Source: Russula earlei (taxonomy: Eukaryota; Basidiomycota; Agaricomycetes; Russulales; Russulaceae). From it: a stretch of DNA of 17,932 bases. The stretch covers positions 1-17,932 of the forward strand of contig JAGFNK010000941.1 of NCBI GenBank assembly GCA_025769875.1. Direction: 5' to 3'. The first letter of the stretch is position 1. Every line of letters starts with the position of its first letter. This document shows, in pieces, positions 16,800-17,932 of this stretch. The notes under the pieces were generated by a model. The model was not told the origin of the DNA. It saw nothing but the letters and a program-made list of their open reading frames with translations, and did no database searches. A program made the position numbers and the translations under genes.

Positions 16800-17239
16800 C
16801 TCAGAAACCACCCAGGGGTCCTTCTTACCCCCATCCCTTTAGCAACCTCACCTAAGATCCAAGTCACATGCCTTAGAACAGCCATCATTCCCCCTGAATA
16901 CTCACGATATCAGAAGGTTCTCTCAGAAGAAGCAGCCAGACAACTTCCACCCAGTTGAGGAGAACTTGACTTTTGAATCACCCTGAAACCTGATGCCCTA
17001 TAAATTCCTTAATTGCTGGACTTATCCTCTCCCCCAGAATGAGAAACAAGAACTATCAAGACAAATACAAGAAGACTTGGCCAAAGGCTTCATCAAAGAC
17101 AGTGTCTCAGACTTCATGTCCCCTGTCTTCTTTGTCCAAAAGAACCACCCCACAAATGGTAGTAGACTACCAAAAACTCAATAATGCCACAGTCCCTGAC
17201 TACCATGCCTTACCAAACATGGAAGAACAGTTACACTGA
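16800..17239 (+). pseudogene. Start of reverse transcriptase of element B, truncated
   Basis: It aligns with A's 9006-8530: linker LRNHPGVLLTPIPLATSPKI, PPEYSRYQKVLSEEAARQLP (with TGA stops at about 16957 and 16975), YPLPQNEKQELSRQIQEDLA and FIKDSVSDFMSPVFFVQK. A deletion of several bases then hits the KKDGT motif at about 17143, and the frame continues VVDYQKLNNATVPDYHALPN. Similarity to A ends at about 17239 (EEQLH). Neither catalytic block of the RT is present. Confidence 0.85.
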
Positions 17240-17932
17240 TTATTGCTGTTTTCAGCACACTTGGCGGAGCTTGAATTTCACCCAAATTGGCGCAGAAAAC
17301 CCCCTCAAACGTGTGGGATAAATATCTAACTCAAAACACCTTCAATTCATATGAAACCTATTGTCCCTGAATTGCCTGAATGAGGGCTAGGCATCCCCAT
17401 TGTTTTCATGAGATTTGAGTGAGAATTGGTGGAGCTGGACTCAAGCCACCTCCACATGTGTATTAGATGAATTACAACTCAAAATCATGGTCAATATCTA
17501 TTATTTTGCCCTCATGTTGTACCCATGGGCTATCTTGAGGCAGCCCCATAGTGTTTTTGACTGGGAGGAGCACCTAGCAGGAACACAAGAATGTGTTTGT
17601 TCATTCAACTGCACTCAGGTTCACACAGATGATAAGAGGACAACAGGGCAACTTTATTCAAGATGGTAGCATATACAGGTGGGAACTAAGGCTAAGGGAC
17701 AGGAAAAACACAAAAGACAGACATATGAAAGGAAATCTAGATGTAAGAAGGGGACCAAAGCTGGACAACGTGAGGTATCAAGTTGTGGTCTCCAGCAGCT
17801 GTGGTAGTGGCGTGTGGCAATTTGTGAAGGATGGTTGAGGCCAGGTGTGGTGATGAGGCGTGTGGTTGAGGCGTGACATGAGGGGGAGACAATGCAAAGG
17901 AGAGGCTGGAGGGGGGATAGGGAGAGTGCTGG
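17240..17932. other. Unidentified sequence interrupting element B
   Basis: It starts at TGATTATTGCTG, just where element B's RT similarity to A stops, and runs off the window. No protein is recognisable; the open frames (17415-17669, 17593-17838) lack any known motif. Around 17560-17660 it has a look similar to LTR R/U5 regions (CAACTTTATTCAAG followed by GCATATACA), so it may be an LTR of another family, possibly on the minus strand. The last 150 bp are G-rich on this strand. Deletion or rearrangement instead of insertion cannot be excluded. Confidence 0.4.

Larger units (their letters stand above)
13001..17932 (+). mobile_element. Element B: Ty3/gypsy retrotransposon, 5' part, inserted in A
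   Basis: It has a 5' LTR (13001-14250), gag (14251-15365 and 16250-16420), protease (about 16430-16799) and the start of RT (16800-17239). It is the same family as A by LTR and protein similarity, but in opposite orientation. It is interrupted by a solo LTR (15366-16244) and at about 17240 by other sequence; I do not see its 3' half here. Stops and frameshifts show decay similar to A. Confidence 0.85.

Noticed and set aside
17240..17300. Helitron or host gene start at the element B breakpoint
   Set aside because: There is no TC start at an AT target, no hairpin-CTRR end, and no coding similarity that I can recognise.
1..17932. tRNA, rRNA or other structural RNA genes
   Set aside because: No tRNA arm pattern (A/B boxes with cloverleaf) or rRNA-like sequence was seen on either strand by eye; a covariance-model scan would be needed to be certain.

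Overview
The window looks like transposon-packed, gene-poor DNA of a basidiomycete, most likely a mushroom-forming fungus. The grounds are a DDE transposase of a type I associate with Agaricomycetes, chromodomain Ty3/gypsy elements, fungal TATA-containing LTRs, and heavy loss of CpG with TGA stops where arginine (CGA) is expected. I see no intact host gene, rRNA, tRNA or CRISPR. Almost every base belongs to one of several transposable elements inserted into each other.

Layout. (1) 1-1654, plus strand: remains of a Tc1/mariner-like DDE transposase, one reading frame broken mainly by TGA stops. (2) 1655-2161: non-coding remains ending in a scrap of a cysteine-rich reading frame. (3) Element A, minus strand, 2162-13000: a Ty3/gypsy element with its 3' LTR (2162-3273), polypurine tract, an accessory ORF with a CCHC knuckle (3351-4731), chromodomain, integrase, RNase H and reverse transcriptase (5903-9006), and the C-terminal part of the protease (12876-13000). 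(4) Inside A: a solo LTR (4852-5819, 5-bp target duplication GTGGC) and a 3.87-kb foldback transposon (9007-12875, target duplication TA). The foldback has 1.74-kb arms around a 393-bp loop, and the loop carries a fragment of a Nudix hydrolase gene. (5) Element B, plus strand, from 13001: a second copy of the same Ty3/gypsy family, inserted head-on into A's protease, with 5' LTR (13001-14250), gag, protease and the start of RT. B carries its own solo LTR (15366-16244, duplication TCTCA) inside the gag zinc knuckle, and its RT is cut at about 17239 by unidentified sequence that runs to the window end.

Order of events that can be read: A inserted first; the solo-LTR element, the foldback and B then inserted into A; B in turn received a solo LTR and the 17240 insertion. 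Removing the foldback with one TA restores A's protease/RT reading frame exactly, and B's LTR begins precisely inside A's protease. A and B appear inactive: A's RT has lost two catalytic aspartates (both to Asn), B's protease DSG is DSR, and both have stops and frameshifts.

The most notable items are the long foldback element with its captured Nudix fragment and CpG-rich inner arms (a potential long-hairpin RNA source), and the accessory zinc-knuckle ORF between pol and the 3' LTR of A.
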